A stretch of DNA of 64,000 nt from Butyrivibrio hungatei DSM 14810 (GCF_900143205.1 NZ_FRDH01000016.1:1-64000); one strand, 5' to 3'; positions 28,266 through 38,071 are shown, numbered from the stretch's first letter. A program made the numbers and translations. Notes: generated by a model from the sequence alone, not told the origin.

Positions 28266-29045
28266 ATGGGAAAGGTTTTTGGTTATCCTGAGTTTGATGA
28301 CAAGGGCGAAAAGATCCTGACGACTTATGATAACGACTATAAAGACATGATGATGGACATCAGAGTATTCCGTATGTCCGAGGGCCAGGTAAAAGAATTT
28401 GTGAAGCCCAAAGAGGAGATGGCAGTTCTTTTGCTAAAGGGAAAACTAAAGTATTCCTGGAACGGTCAGGAAAAGGAAGTGTACAGAAAAGACGTCTTCA
28501 CAGACGGGCTCTATGCGCTTCATGTTTGTAAAAACACCAGGGTTACAGTTACAGCAGAAAGTGATGCAGAGATCCTTGTTCAGTGCACTGACAATGAAAA
28601 GGAATTTGATGCTAAGTTCTATGATCCAGAGAACACGCCGTGGATCTACTCTTGCAAGGACAAGTTCGGGGGAACTGCAAAAAGAAGAGTGAGCACCGCC
28701 TTTGATCATGAGACAGCACCTTACTCAAACATGGTTCTTGGAGAGGTTTTAAATGACCCGGGAAACTGGTCAGGATACATACCACACACACATCCACAGC
28801 CAGAGACCTATTATTTCCTATTCGACAGACCGGAGGGGTTCGGTGCAAGCTTCGTAGGAGATGAGGTTTTCAAGAGCGTTGACGGTAGCTTTTCAGCAAT
28901 TCCAGGTGGAAAGGTCCATCCACAGTCCTGCGCACCAGGATTTCAGATGTACACCTGCTGGATGATCAGACATCTGCCAGGAAATCCATGGACCGACAGG
29001 ATTGATGATGAGAGATACACTTGGCTGTATGACTACAAGGGGTAA
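28266..29045 (+). CDS. iolB: 5-deoxy-glucuronate isomerase
   Basis: Cupin-fold isomerase turning 5-deoxy-glucuronate into 5-dehydro-2-deoxygluconate, the substrate of IolC. The 259-residue protein contains the metal-binding segment PHTHPQPETYYFLF (His/His/Glu) and KVHPQSCAPGFQMYTCWMIRHL near the C-terminus, both typical of IolB. The start is ATG 28266 with GAAGGGGA 6 bases before; a longer reading beginning at 28221 overlaps iolD and was rejected. Confidence 0.95.
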   Translation: MGKVFGYPEFDDKGEKILTTYDNDYKDMMMDIRVFRMSEGQVKEFVKPKEEMAVLLLKGKLKYSWNGQEKEVYRKDVFTDGLYALHVCKNTRVTVTAESDAEILVQCTDNEKEFDAKFYDPENTPWIYSCKDKFGGTAKRRVSTAFDHETAPYSNMVLGEVLNDPGNWSGYIPHTHPQPETYYFLFDRPEGFGASFVGDEVFKSVDGSFSAIPGGKVHPQSCAPGFQMYTCWMIRHLPGNPWTDRIDDERYTWLYDYKG

Positions 29046-29077
29046 AAGACTACATAGACAACAAAGGGGAGAAAGTA

Positions 29078-29974
29078 ATGTTAGATAGTAAGAAGGTATC
29101 ACTGGGCATCGCGCCTATTGGCTGGACCAATGACGACATGCCAGATCTGGGAAAAGAAAACACATTTCAGCAGTGCATCAGCGAGATGGCACTTGCAGGC
29201 TTTAAGGGCTGCGAAGTAGGAAGCAAGTATCCAAAGGATGCAGAAGAACTAAAGAAGGCACTTGATCTAAGGGGTATTCAGGTGTGCAATCAGTGGTTCT
29301 CCTCATTTCTTTTGACAAAGCCATATGAAGAGGTGGAAAAAGAGTTTGTGGAACAGCTTAATTTCCTGAAAGCTCTCGGAGCTAAGGTAATAGGCGCTTC
29401 AGAGCAGAGCTATTCAACTCAGGGCAAATTAGACCAGCCAATATTTGAAGGCAAATATGTCATGAATGACAAGGAGTGGGACAGACTTGTAGATGGACTC
29501 AACCGTCTCGGCAAGGTTGCCAAGGATAATGGAATGATCCTCACATATCACCATCATATGGGTACTGTAGTCCAGACAGAAGAAGAGATCGATAGATTCA
29601 TGCGCATGGTAGATCCAGACCTTGTCTATCTCTTGTTCGATTCAGGACATCTGTCATTTGCAGGAATTGATCCAGAGCCAATCCTTGCTAAGTATGCAAA
29701 GAGAGTTAAGCATGTACATTTAAAAGACATAAGAACAGCTAAAGTTAATGAGGCAAGAGAGAACAAGTGGAGCTTCCTAAAAGGCGTACGAGAGGGAGTA
29801 TTTACCGTACCTGGAGATGGTGACGTGAATTTTGCTCCACTATTCAGAATATTGGAAGCAACGAATTACGAAGGATGGGTAGTTGTAGAAGCAGAGCAAG
29901 ACCCTGCAAAAGCTAATCCGTTTGAGTATGCGCTTAAAGCTCGTAAGTACATTAGCGAAAAAACTGGGTTATAA
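29078..29974 (+). CDS. iolE: Inosose (myo-inosose-2) dehydratase
   Basis: A 298-residue TIM-barrel enzyme (xylose-isomerase-like fold) dehydrating scyllo-inosose (2-keto-myo-inositol) to the dione used by IolD. The family N-terminus GIAPIGWTNDDMPDLG is clear, as are EVGSKYP, TYHHHMGT (metal His) and DSGHLSFAGIDP. AAGGGGAGAAAG precedes ATG 29078, 32 bases after iolB. A long structured intergenic element follows before iolG. Confidence 0.95.
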   Translation: MLDSKKVSLGIAPIGWTNDDMPDLGKENTFQQCISEMALAGFKGCEVGSKYPKDAEELKKALDLRGIQVCNQWFSSFLLTKPYEEVEKEFVEQLNFLKALGAKVIGASEQSYSTQGKLDQPIFEGKYVMNDKEWDRLVDGLNRLGKVAKDNGMILTYHHHMGTVVQTEEEIDRFMRMVDPDLVYLLFDSGHLSFAGIDPEPILAKYAKRVKHVHLKDIRTAKVNEARENKWSFLKGVREGVFTVPGDGDVNFAPLFRILEATNYEGWVVVEAEQDPAKANPFEYALKARKYISEKTGL

Positions 29975-30061
29975 ATTATAGGGTATTTAGTAGAAAACGT
30001 AGGGGTAGATATTTAGAAATAGCAAGAAATATTTACATTTTAAGAAATTTAATAATGACAG

Positions 30062-30235
30062 AAGTATGAGGTGAGGATAGGAACTGCCAAAAGTAATAAG
30101 CAACTTTGAGAGCCTTTGTGCTCGTCGGTACTTATGCCGCGTTTTTTGTGGCATTAGTACCGTTACGAAGCACAACGGAGCGGAAGCGTCCTCAAAGTGA
30201 TTATTATTTTGGCAGTTAGTATCCTCCCCATACTT
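30062..30235 (+). repeat. Structured intergenic element, copy A (long hairpin)
   Basis: This 174-base stretch folds into a long outer stem (arms about 30062-30110 and 30191-30235, beginning AAGTATG and ending CATACTT) holding an inner hairpin (30116-30175, TTGTGC to GCACAA). The single strand between them is CGGAGCGGAAGCGTC (30076+100 to 30190, i.e. 30176-30190). The core TTAGTACCGTTACG (30154-30167) plus this strand recurs in copy B at 53591-53728. It fills most of the 294-base gap between iolE and iolG; the first ~85 bases of that gap (29975-30061) hold nothing I recognise. It may process or attenuate the operon mRNA, or be a mobile repeat. Confidence 0.75.
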
Positions 30236-30268
30236 CGTCCGGTATCAAAAAACGTAAAGGGGAAAAAT

Positions 30269-31279
30269 ATGGTTACAGTAGGAATTATTGGGGCAGGAAG
30301 AATTGGAAAGGTGCATGTGCAGAGTATTACAAATAATGTACCTGGTGCAAAGATCAAAACACTGGCAGATCCATTTATGAATGATGAAACTGCTAAGTGG
30401 GCGGAAAGCATGGGAATAGAGAAGGTAACAAAAGATTATAAGGACATCATCAATGATCCTGAGATCCAGGCAGTACTCATCTGCTCATCAACTGATACTC
30501 ATGCGCCTATTTCTATAGAGGCAATAAACGCAGGAAAGCATGTCTTTTGCGAAAAGCCCATAGATCATGATGTAAACAAGATCCATGAAGTCATTGATGC
30601 ATTAAAAGGCAAGAACCTCAAGTATCAGGTAGGCTTCAACAGAAGATTCGACCATAACTTTAGGGCAGTACAGGCAGCAGTTGCAGCTGGCAAAGTTGGA
30701 GATCCTCAGATCATCAAGATCACATCAAGAGATCCTGAACCACCTTCACCAGCATATGTTGCAGTATCTGGTGGAATGTTCATGGATATGACAATTCATG
30801 ACTTTGATATGGCCAGATTCCTTGCAGGATGCGATGCAGAAGAAGTATATGTTCAGTCGGCAGTTTTGGTGGATCCGGAGATTGGTAAGGCTGGCGATGT
30901 AGATACAGCCGTTATCACCATCAAAATGAAAAACGGAGCTCTTGTAGTAATTGATAACTGCAGAAAGTCAGTATATGGCTATGATCAGAGAGCAGAAGTA
31001 TTTGGTTCAAAGGGAATGGCAGCAATCACTAACGACGCCCAGTCAAATGTGACAGTGTCAAATCAGGATGGGGTAACAGGAGAAAAGCCTCTTTTCTTCT
31101 TCCTTGAAAGATATATGCAGGCTTATTCAGATGAGATCAAGTCCTTTATTGATGCAGTTGAGAATGATACAGAGACAGCTGTTGGCATTGAAGATGGTCT
31201 TAAACCAGTACTTATGGCAATGGCAGCAAATCTTTCTGTAAAAGAACACAGACCAGTAAAGCTTTCAGAGGTCGAGTAA
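30269..31279 (+). CDS. iolG: Inositol 2-dehydrogenase
   Basis: NAD-dependent enzyme oxidising myo-inositol to scyllo-inosose, the first step of the pathway. The 336-residue protein has an N-terminal Rossmann fold (GAGRIG, residues 8-13), the catalytic-type lysine K96 in CEKPID, and DMTIHDFDMARF near 175, all typical of the Gfo/Idh/MocA family and of IolG. The start is ATG 30269, with AAAGGGG 6-7 bases upstream. The gene lies 34 bases after the structured element and 14 before the alcohol dehydrogenase. Confidence 0.92.
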   Translation: MVTVGIIGAGRIGKVHVQSITNNVPGAKIKTLADPFMNDETAKWAESMGIEKVTKDYKDIINDPEIQAVLICSSTDTHAPISIEAINAGKHVFCEKPIDHDVNKIHEVIDALKGKNLKYQVGFNRRFDHNFRAVQAAVAAGKVGDPQIIKITSRDPEPPSPAYVAVSGGMFMDMTIHDFDMARFLAGCDAEEVYVQSAVLVDPEIGKAGDVDTAVITIKMKNGALVVIDNCRKSVYGYDQRAEVFGSKGMAAITNDAQSNVTVSNQDGVTGEKPLFFFLERYMQAYSDEIKSFIDAVENDTETAVGIEDGLKPVLMAMAANLSVKEHRPVKLSEVE

Positions 31280-31293
31280 GGGGGAAGTAACTA

Positions 31294-32448
31294 ATGGCTA
31301 AAGAGTTTATTGTTCCGGGGAAGATAGTTACTGGAAAAGGAAGTATAAAAGAAGTCGGATCATATGTAGAAGGTTTTGGTAAAAAAGCTCTCATAGTATG
31401 TGATCAGATAACTGAAAAGCTTGGCAAAGTGAAGATCATCACAGATGCACTAAATAAAAAAGGAATTTCTTTTGCGATATATGATGATTTCCTGGGGGAG
31501 CCAACGAATGTGATGATAGAGGTTGCTCTGTCGATCTACAGAAACGAGGCTTGCGATTTTCTTGTGGGAATAGGCGGTGGAAGTGCTCTTGATATTATGA
31601 AGGCAGTTGCGGCAATGGATGCCAATACTGGCAAGATATCGGATTATATGGGAAAAGAAATATCTGGCATCAAAGCTAAGATGGTAGCAATCCCGACAAC
31701 AGCTGGAACAGGCTCTGAGGCAACACAGTTTACCATCATTTCTGATGTGGATACAGGTGTAAAAATGCTTCTAAAGGGAGCGCAGCTCATGCCAGATGTT
31801 GCAATAATTGACCCAGAGCTGACTATGACACTGCCTCCTAAGATGACTGCGTCAACAGGTCTTGATGCGCTTACACATGCGGTTGAAGCCTATACATCAA
31901 GAAAGGCGCAGGCACTTACAGACACCTTGGCAATATCTGCAATAAAAAGAATATTTCATTACCTTCCGCTTGCATATCATGACAATGGCAGTGATGTGGC
32001 TAGAACACAGATGTCTATTGCAGCTTTGGAGGCTGGAATAGCCTTTAACAATTCCAGTGTAACGCTGGTTCATGGAATGAGCCGTCCTATCGGAGCTCTT
32101 TTCCACGTGCCACATGGAATCTCTAACGCAATGCTTCTTAGTGTTTGTCTTGAGTATGCAAAGGAAGGGGCTAAGGACAGATTTGCCGATATGGCAAGAG
32201 CAATAGGGGCAGCAAGTGATAAAGATTCAGATGAACAGGCAGCAGATAACTTTATGATTGAGATTAAAAAAATCTGCAATGTTTGTCACATACCAACACT
32301 TGAGGGATATGGCATAAACCGTGATGAATTCTACGCTCAGATCGATAAGATGGCCGAAGATGCGATGATAAGCGGAAGCCCATCAAACACAGTTAGAGAA
32401 CTGGATGTAGAGGTGCTAAAAGACCTTTATCGCAAATTATACAAGTGA
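31294..32448 (+). CDS. Iron-containing alcohol dehydrogenase
   Basis: A 384-residue group III (Fe-dependent) alcohol dehydrogenase. The NAD(P) site GIGGGSALDIMKA and the metal-binding segments GLDALTHAVEAY and HGMSRPIGALFHVPHG are visible. Family members reduce aldehydes to alcohols (lactaldehyde, 3-hydroxypropionaldehyde, butanal). As the last gene of the iol run, it may remove an aldehyde end product such as malonate semialdehyde, since no iolA is seen; this is inference. AAGGGGGAA precedes ATG 31294. Confidence 0.88.
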   Translation: MAKEFIVPGKIVTGKGSIKEVGSYVEGFGKKALIVCDQITEKLGKVKIITDALNKKGISFAIYDDFLGEPTNVMIEVALSIYRNEACDFLVGIGGGSALDIMKAVAAMDANTGKISDYMGKEISGIKAKMVAIPTTAGTGSEATQFTIISDVDTGVKMLLKGAQLMPDVAIIDPELTMTLPPKMTASTGLDALTHAVEAYTSRKAQALTDTLAISAIKRIFHYLPLAYHDNGSDVARTQMSIAALEAGIAFNNSSVTLVHGMSRPIGALFHVPHGISNAMLLSVCLEYAKEGAKDRFADMARAIGAASDKDSDEQAADNFMIEIKKICNVCHIPTLEGYGINRDEFYAQIDKMAEDAMISGSPSNTVRELDVEVLKDLYRKLYK

Positions 32449-32462
32449 AAATAATAAAAATA

Positions 32463-32505
32463 ACAAAAAATGCAATGTTTTTTGAAAATAAGCAAAAAAA
32501 ATAAA
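32463..32505 (+). promoter_or_regulatory. Putative regulon operator, copy 3 (family-5 ABC importer)
   Basis: ACAAAAAATGCAAT lies at 32463-32476, followed by TTTTTTG - 8 bases - CAAAAAAA (32478-32500), the same layout as copies 1 and 2 with a degenerate inverted repeat. The downstream AT-rich stretch (GATAAT at 32528-32533) could be the -10. A hairpin TAATATCA / TGATATTA (32538-32545, 32557-32564) lies just before the ribosome site. Confidence 0.55.
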
Positions 32506-32579
32506 CTATTTTACCTTATCACGGTTTGATAATATGTTAATATCATAATGTATTGGTGATATTACCAAAGGAGGAACTT

Positions 32580-34655
32580 ATGAGAAAGAAGAATTCTAGA
32601 TTATTATCTATGGTTCTTGCAGCAGCAACATCAATGACGATGTTAGCAGGTTGTGGGGGAGCAGCTACTCCTAATGAATCTGGGGTAGATACTAACACAT
32701 CAACAGAGCAGGCAGGAACAGAAGCTACAACAGAAGAAGTATCACAGGTAGAGGTTAACCTTGGAAGCTATTCTGAAGCTCCAATGCTTGCTGATCAGGT
32801 ATCAGCAGGAACACTCCCAGCAGTTGAGGAGAGAATCCCAGACGCTGATAACGTTTTTGTTGAAACTGTAGATGCAACTGGTGCACACCTTGAAATCGGT
32901 AATTACGGCGGGGTTATCAATCTTGCAGGTGCTGGCGGCGGATGGGGATTATCCAGACCAACACTTGAGTCTATTATCCGTTACAACACAGACGGATCTT
33001 ATTATCCAAACGTAATCAAGGCTTTTGATCACAACGATGACTACACAGAGTGGACATTCCACTTAAGAGAAGGAATGAAGTGGTCTGATGGAGAGCCATT
33101 CACAGCAGATGATATTACATTCTGGTATTACATGTGCCATCTTTCAAACTTTGATAGCAAGAAGAACGGATGGCCAGCTCTTAAAGAAGAAGTTGACGGC
33201 GAAGATGCTTGGGCAAAGCTTACAAAAGTTGATGATTACACAGTAACATGGACATTTGTAAATCCTAAGTACCCAGCAGACTTCATTGAGAACGGCGACT
33301 TCAAGTGGTGCTGGGCTCCAGCTCACTACTTAAGCGATCTCATTCCTGATTCAGAGGATTTCCCTTATGTAGAGAATGAGTATTGGCAGTCAACAGGACT
33401 TTCTGAAGAGGAAGTACTTGCAAACGCTCAGAAGAAGGGCATCGATGCAGCAACAGTTAAGGATCTTGGTAAAGCAGTTTCTTACAACTTCTGGAACACA
33501 TCAGGACTTCCAACACTTAACTCTTTCGTTCTTTCAACTGTTCCAGGTAACAGCTCAAAAGACGATACACTTTGCATCATGGATCGTAACCCATACTTCT
33601 GGAAAGTCGATGCAGCAGGCAATCAGCTTCCTTATGTTGATGCACTTCACTTCAACACAACTTCAGAAGATGGACAGGATCTTCTTATGTTCCGTTCAGG
33701 CGAGATCGATATCATTACAATCGCTATGAAGGACATTTCAGCAACACTTGGTGATCTTGGCGATGCAGCTGAGCTTCGTGAGTGGGGCACAACAAACTGG
33801 GGTAGTTACCAGATCACATTTAACTACACAAACACAGACGAGAACTATGCAACACTTTTTGCTAACCCAGATTTCCGTGAAGCTATGTCAATCTGCGTAG
33901 ATAGAAAACAGGTTTCAGAGCTTCTTTCAGACGGATTCCTTGAGCCAGGCCAGGCAGCTCCAGCTGAAGGCAACATCGGATACGATGAAGAGTGGGCAAC
34001 AAAGTGGACAGAATATGATGTAGACAAGGCTAAGAGCCTTCTTGAAGGATGTGGACTTGTAATGGGATCAGACGGATTCTATGATTTCGCAGATGGATCA
34101 GACTTCATGCTTACATTCCTTGCATATGACGGCGGTGCTGATGAATCATATCCAGTATTTGAACAGTACTACAAAGCAGTTGGTATCAACTGTGCACTTA
34201 AGAACCTTGAAGTAGCAGCATTTGATGAGCAGATCGATAACAATGACTGGGTTGCAGTAATGGGACCTCACACAGCTATCGGTGGTGCTTCACTTAAAGA
34301 TAGAGCAGCTCCATTCGTTCCTATCGCTCAGTCATCAGAGTGGTATGGTGAGTATGGTACATACTACCAGACAAAGGGCGCTCAGGGTGTTGAGCCTACA
34401 GGCGACATGGCTAAGCTTGTTGAGATCTATGACAAGTGGCGTTCAACATCTGATGAAGCAGAAAGAGACGCTTATCAGGAACAGATCTATCAGATCCACA
34501 AGGATAACCTCTGGTCACTTGCTTATCTTAAGGCAGAAAACTCATATGAGCTCATTAACTCAAAGATTAAGAACTATGCAGATAACCTTGTATGGGCTGA
34601 CTGCTATCAGTATGCTAACATGACTCACTATGAGGTGCTTTTCAAAGCTGAGTAA
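32580..34655 (+). CDS. ABC transporter substrate-binding lipoprotein, family 5 (Opp/Dpp-like)
   Basis: A 691-residue binding protein of the SBP_bac_5 family. A signal peptide with lipobox LAGC (Cys25) is followed by a Thr/Glu-rich linker (about 30-60), so the mature protein is a membrane-anchored lipoprotein outside the cell. The body shows EWTFHLREGMKWSDGEPFTADD, the family-5 signature, and conserved later elements. Family-5 proteins bind peptides, but also oligosaccharides in several anaerobes. Its place between the iol genes and a sugar importer, behind the same operator motif, suggests a glycan or glycoside ligand; this is inference. The start is ATG 32580 with AAAGGAGG about 6 bases upstream. 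Confidence 0.9.
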   Translation: MRKKNSRLLSMVLAAATSMTMLAGCGGAATPNESGVDTNTSTEQAGTEATTEEVSQVEVNLGSYSEAPMLADQVSAGTLPAVEERIPDADNVFVETVDATGAHLEIGNYGGVINLAGAGGGWGLSRPTLESIIRYNTDGSYYPNVIKAFDHNDDYTEWTFHLREGMKWSDGEPFTADDITFWYYMCHLSNFDSKKNGWPALKEEVDGEDAWAKLTKVDDYTVTWTFVNPKYPADFIENGDFKWCWAPAHYLSDLIPDSEDFPYVENEYWQSTGLSEEEVLANAQKKGIDAATVKDLGKAVSYNFWNTSGLPTLNSFVLSTVPGNSSKDDTLCIMDRNPYFWKVDAAGNQLPYVDALHFNTTSEDGQDLLMFRSGEIDIITIAMKDISATLGDLGDAAELREWGTTNWGSYQITFNYTNTDENYATLFANPDFREAMSICVDRKQVSELLSDGFLEPGQAAPAEGNIGYDEEWATKWTEYDVDKAKSLLEGCGLVMGSDGFYDFADGSDFMLTFLAYDGGADESYPVFEQYYKAVGINCALKNLEVAAFDEQIDNNDWVAVMGPHTAIGGASLKDRAAPFVPIAQSSEWYGEYGTYYQTKGAQGVEPTGDMAKLVEIYDKWRSTSDEAERDAYQEQIYQIHKDNLWSLAYLKAENSYELINSKIKNYADNLVWADCYQYANMTHYEVLFKAE

Positions 34656-34688
34656 TATTATCAACACTAATTGAATTGGTAAGTATTT

Positions 34689-34729
34689 CCGGGGGCGCGA
34701 AAGGTTTTTAAAACGCCCTCGGATTTTTT
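34689..34729 (+). terminator. Intra-operon hairpin between binding protein and permease genes
   Basis: CCGGGGGCG (34689-34697) / CGCCCTCGG (34714-34722) form a 9-bp stem with one G-T pair, followed by T6 (34724-34729). Such a partial terminator would give more binding-protein mRNA than permease mRNA. Confidence 0.75.
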
Positions 34730-34759
34730 GAGAAAGGGACAGTTCTGATGGAGGAAAAA

Positions 34760-35848
34760 ATGGCTAAAAAGAGCTTTGTTGGTAATCTGAAGGCCTTTTT
34801 TGAGAAAGACCTTGTTCAGTACATCGTTAAACGTGTACTCATGTTTATTCCTACATTGCTTCTTATTTCAATTCTTGTTTTCTTCGTTATACAGCTTCCT
34901 CCGGGAGACTATGTATCAGCACATATCGCTGCTCTGGCCACAGAAGGTGAGCTGGTAGACGCAGATTACGCGGCATCAATGAGAGAAGACTATGGTCTTG
35001 ATCTGCCAGTATGGCAGCAGTATATCAAATGGGTAAAAGATATCATCTGGACACCATCTGATACACCTTATTACAGACTTTATCACTCACACCACAACTG
35101 GAAGTACTCATTTGCATATGGTCGTGATGTTTGGAGCGTAGTAAATGACAGATTAGGATTAACTATTGGCGTTACTTTCATTATCATGTTGTTCCAGTAT
35201 CTGGTATCAATACCTATAGCAGTATACGCCAGCACCCATCAGTATTCGGTGGGCGATTACATATCGGCCATCATAGGATTTTTGGGTACGGCTATTCCTA
35301 ACTTTATTTTGGCTATTGTACTTATGTATTTATCTTATAGATGGACAGGCAACGCTAACGTAGGTCTGTTCACACAGGAAATGCTCAAGAACGGTGTTCA
35401 CCTCTACAACTTTGGCGATTTCATGAAGAGAATGATCATTCCTATCGTCGTAATCGGTACAAGTGGAACTTGCGGTATTATCCGTTCAGTCAGAGCGCAG
35501 ATGCTTGATGAAGTTGCTAGACAGTACACATTAACAGCAAGAGCTAAGGGTGTACCAGAAGGCAAGATCATTATGAAGTACTGCTTCAGAGCAGCTATCA
35601 ACCCAACTGTTTCAGGTCTTGGCGGAGTATTATCAAGTCTTTTCTCTGGCTCAACTGTAACAGCTATGGTATTAAACATGCAGATTCAGGGACCTGTACT
35701 TTACAAGGCACTTCAGTCTCAGGACATGTACCTTGCAGGTGCTATCGTTATGATTCAGGCAGTATTGGTCGTAATCGGTGTACTTTTATCAGATATTGCA
35801 CTTGCTTTCCTTGATCCAAGAATTCGTTATTCAGGAGGTAATAGATAA
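34760..35848 (+). CDS. ABC transporter permease (OppB/DppB-like)
   Basis: A 362-residue inner-membrane permease with about six hydrophobic segments, first near residues 22-42. The binding-protein-dependent transport signature lies in ARAKGVPEGKI near 265. It pairs with the next gene as the OppB half. Two starts are possible: ATG 34748 and ATG 34760. I prefer 34760, which has GGAGG 5 bases upstream. It is coupled to the next gene through TAATG. Confidence 0.9.
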   Translation: MAKKSFVGNLKAFFEKDLVQYIVKRVLMFIPTLLLISILVFFVIQLPPGDYVSAHIAALATEGELVDADYAASMREDYGLDLPVWQQYIKWVKDIIWTPSDTPYYRLYHSHHNWKYSFAYGRDVWSVVNDRLGLTIGVTFIIMLFQYLVSIPIAVYASTHQYSVGDYISAIIGFLGTAIPNFILAIVLMYLSYRWTGNANVGLFTQEMLKNGVHLYNFGDFMKRMIIPIVVIGTSGTCGIIRSVRAQMLDEVARQYTLTARAKGVPEGKIIMKYCFRAAINPTVSGLGGVLSSLFSGSTVTAMVLNMQIQGPVLYKALQSQDMYLAGAIVMIQAVLVVIGVLLSDIALAFLDPRIRYSGGNR

Positions 35849-36966
35849 TGACAAAGCGCACAAAGTCAAAAGACGATTATTATCTTGCCTCCCAGTGGAC
35901 CTTGATGGCAAGAAAGCTCAAGAAACACAAACTGGCACAGGTTTCATTCTTTATTTTAGCAATACTTTATATTGCAGCTCTTTTTGCTGATTTCCTTGCT
36001 CCATATTCACTTGATGAATTTGATGGACTTTACAGAAACTCAGCACCAACAGCGATCTATACAATCTACGATGGCCAGAATGTAGGACCTCACGTATACA
36101 AACTTGCCAAGCAGATTGATAAAAAAACATTTGAAGTAAGCCTTCAGCCAGATCTATCAGAGTATTACAAGATCCGATGGTTTGTACATGGCTCTGAGTA
36201 CAAGATCTTAGGACTATTCCCTTGTGATCTTCACCTTTTTGGTGTAGGCGAAGGATCAAATGGCGGAACGGGAGCTAAGTTATTCCTCTTCGGAGCGGAT
36301 TCACTTGGACGAGATATTTTCTCAAGAGTACTTCTTGGCGCAAGAATCTCGCTTTCAATCCCATTTGCCAGCGCGATCATAAGTTTCTTCCTTGGAATTG
36401 CGATTGGATCAATTTCAGGTTACTTTGGTGGAGCCATCGATATGGTAATACAGCGTATTATCGAGGTTATCGGTGCTGTACCTCAGATTCCTCTTTGGAT
36501 GGCACTTTCAGCAGCTATCCCAGCCGGAATCTCAACAATTAAGATGTACTTCTACATGACAATCATTCTTTCATTTATTAACTGGACTGGAATGGCTCGA
36601 GTTGTTCGAGGCAAGTTCCTCTCTCTCAAGAATGAAGATTATGTAATGGCTGCCAGAATATCAGGTGTATCAACCTGGAAGATCATCTGGAAGCACCTCG
36701 TTCCTGGATTCATGAGTTACCTTATCGTATCACTTACTCTTGGAATTCCTGGATCGATCGTAGGTGAGACTTCTATGTCATACCTTGGACTTGGTATTAA
36801 GTCCCCTGCAACCAGCTGGGGTGTACTTCTTCAGGAAGCAAGCTCAGTTACTGACGTAGCAGCTAACCCACACAAGCTTATTCCAATTATCTTTGTAACA
36901 ATCACAGTTTTGGCATTCAACTTCCTTGGAGACGGAATGCGAGATGCAGCTGATCCATACAAATAA
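35848..36966 (+). CDS. ABC transporter permease (OppC/DppC-like)
   Basis: A 372-residue permease of the OppC type: an N-terminal cytoplasmic tail, a first membrane segment near 37-57, a large extracellular insert (about 60-150), then GADSLGRDIFSRVLLGARISL, which marks the start of the permease core, and the AARISGVSTWKII cytoplasmic loop contacting the ATPases. It begins in the TAATG overlap with the previous gene. Confidence 0.92.
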   Translation: MTKRTKSKDDYYLASQWTLMARKLKKHKLAQVSFFILAILYIAALFADFLAPYSLDEFDGLYRNSAPTAIYTIYDGQNVGPHVYKLAKQIDKKTFEVSLQPDLSEYYKIRWFVHGSEYKILGLFPCDLHLFGVGEGSNGGTGAKLFLFGADSLGRDIFSRVLLGARISLSIPFASAIISFFLGIAIGSISGYFGGAIDMVIQRIIEVIGAVPQIPLWMALSAAIPAGISTIKMYFYMTIILSFINWTGMARVVRGKFLSLKNEDYVMAARISGVSTWKIIWKHLVPGFMSYLIVSLTLGIPGSIVGETSMSYLGLGIKSPATSWGVLLQEASSVTDVAANPHKLIPIIFVTITVLAFNFLGDGMRDAADPYK

Positions 36967-36979
36967 TCAGGAGGAATTT

Positions 36980-38071
36980 ATGGAAAAGGAAAATATTATA
37001 GAAGTAAAAGACCTCCATGTTGATATAAAGATGATGGAAGGCACTCTTACACCTGTAAGAGGCGTAAACTTCGAAATAAAGCGCGGCGAGACACTTGGTC
37101 TTGTTGGAGAATCAGGTTGCGGTAAGTCAATTACATGTAAATCTATTCTTGCTATCAATGACAAAAAGTGTATTCCAAGCGGTGAAATCATGTTTAAAAA
37201 TGAGGATGGAACAGAAGTAGATATCCTCAAGATGAATCCTAAGGGAAAAGAGATCCGTAATATCAGAGGAAAGCAGATTTCCATGATCTTCCAGGAGCCA
37301 ATGGTAGCTTTTTCTCCAATGTACACAATTGGTAACCAGATCACTGAAGCAACTCTTTTGCATATTACAAAGGACAAGAAAAAGGCTAAAGAGATCTCTC
37401 TTGAAGTAATGAGAAAGGTTGGTATCGCCAACGTAGAAAAGAGATACAATCAGTATCCTCATGAGTTTTCAGGCGGTATGCTACAAAGAGCACTTATAGC
37501 TATGGCTCTTGTATGTAATCCAAAGCTCCTCATTGCTGATGAGCCTACTACAGCTCTTGATGTTACAATTCAGGCGCAGATCCTTGAGCTTATGAAAGAA
37601 CTTCAGAAAGAGTTCAACATGGCTATCCTCTTCATTACACATGACCTTGGCGTTGTTGCCAGAATGTGTGACAGAGTAGCTGTTATGTATCTTGGAAAAG
37701 TCGTTGAGACTGGTGATTCCAAGACAATATATGCAAACCCTCAGCATCCTTACACAAGAGGTCTTATGGGCTCTGTTCATAAGATTGGTGGAAATAAGGA
37801 AGAGAGACTTTTCTCTATCGAGGGTACTGTACCTCTTGCCATGAATCTTCCAAAGCAGTGTGGATTCTATGACAGATGTGATTGCAGAATTGAAGGCCTT
37901 TGCGACAAGGCTGAGCCTGAGCTTGTAGAGACTGAGCCGGGACACAAGATTGCATGCTTTGCTTGCAACAATCCTGCTTGTCAGGCACATAGAAAAGAGG
38001 TAGAGGAGAGACTTGCAAAAGAAGCCTCAGAACCTGCACCAGAAGGAGGAAAGAAGCGTGGAAAAGGGTAA
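36980..38071 (+). CDS. ABC transporter ATP-binding protein (OppD/DppD-like)
   Basis: A 363-residue ATPase with Walker A GESGCGKS (about 44-51), Q-loop FQEPMVAFSP, signature FSGGM and Walker B LLIADEPTTALD. The C-terminal ~70 residues hold several Cys (CGFYDRCDCR, CFACNNPAC), the oligopeptide-transporter C-terminal region that can bind an Fe-S cluster. The start is ATG 36980 with AGGAGG upstream; a longer reading beginning at 36926 runs into the permease gene. The 3' end overlaps the next gene by 14 bases. Confidence 0.93.
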   Translation: MEKENIIEVKDLHVDIKMMEGTLTPVRGVNFEIKRGETLGLVGESGCGKSITCKSILAINDKKCIPSGEIMFKNEDGTEVDILKMNPKGKEIRNIRGKQISMIFQEPMVAFSPMYTIGNQITEATLLHITKDKKKAKEISLEVMRKVGIANVEKRYNQYPHEFSGGMLQRALIAMALVCNPKLLIADEPTTALDVTIQAQILELMKELQKEFNMAILFITHDLGVVARMCDRVAVMYLGKVVETGDSKTIYANPQHPYTRGLMGSVHKIGGNKEERLFSIEGTVPLAMNLPKQCGFYDRCDCRIEGLCDKAEPELVETEPGHKIACFACNNPACQAHRKEVEERLAKEASEPAPEGGKKRGKG

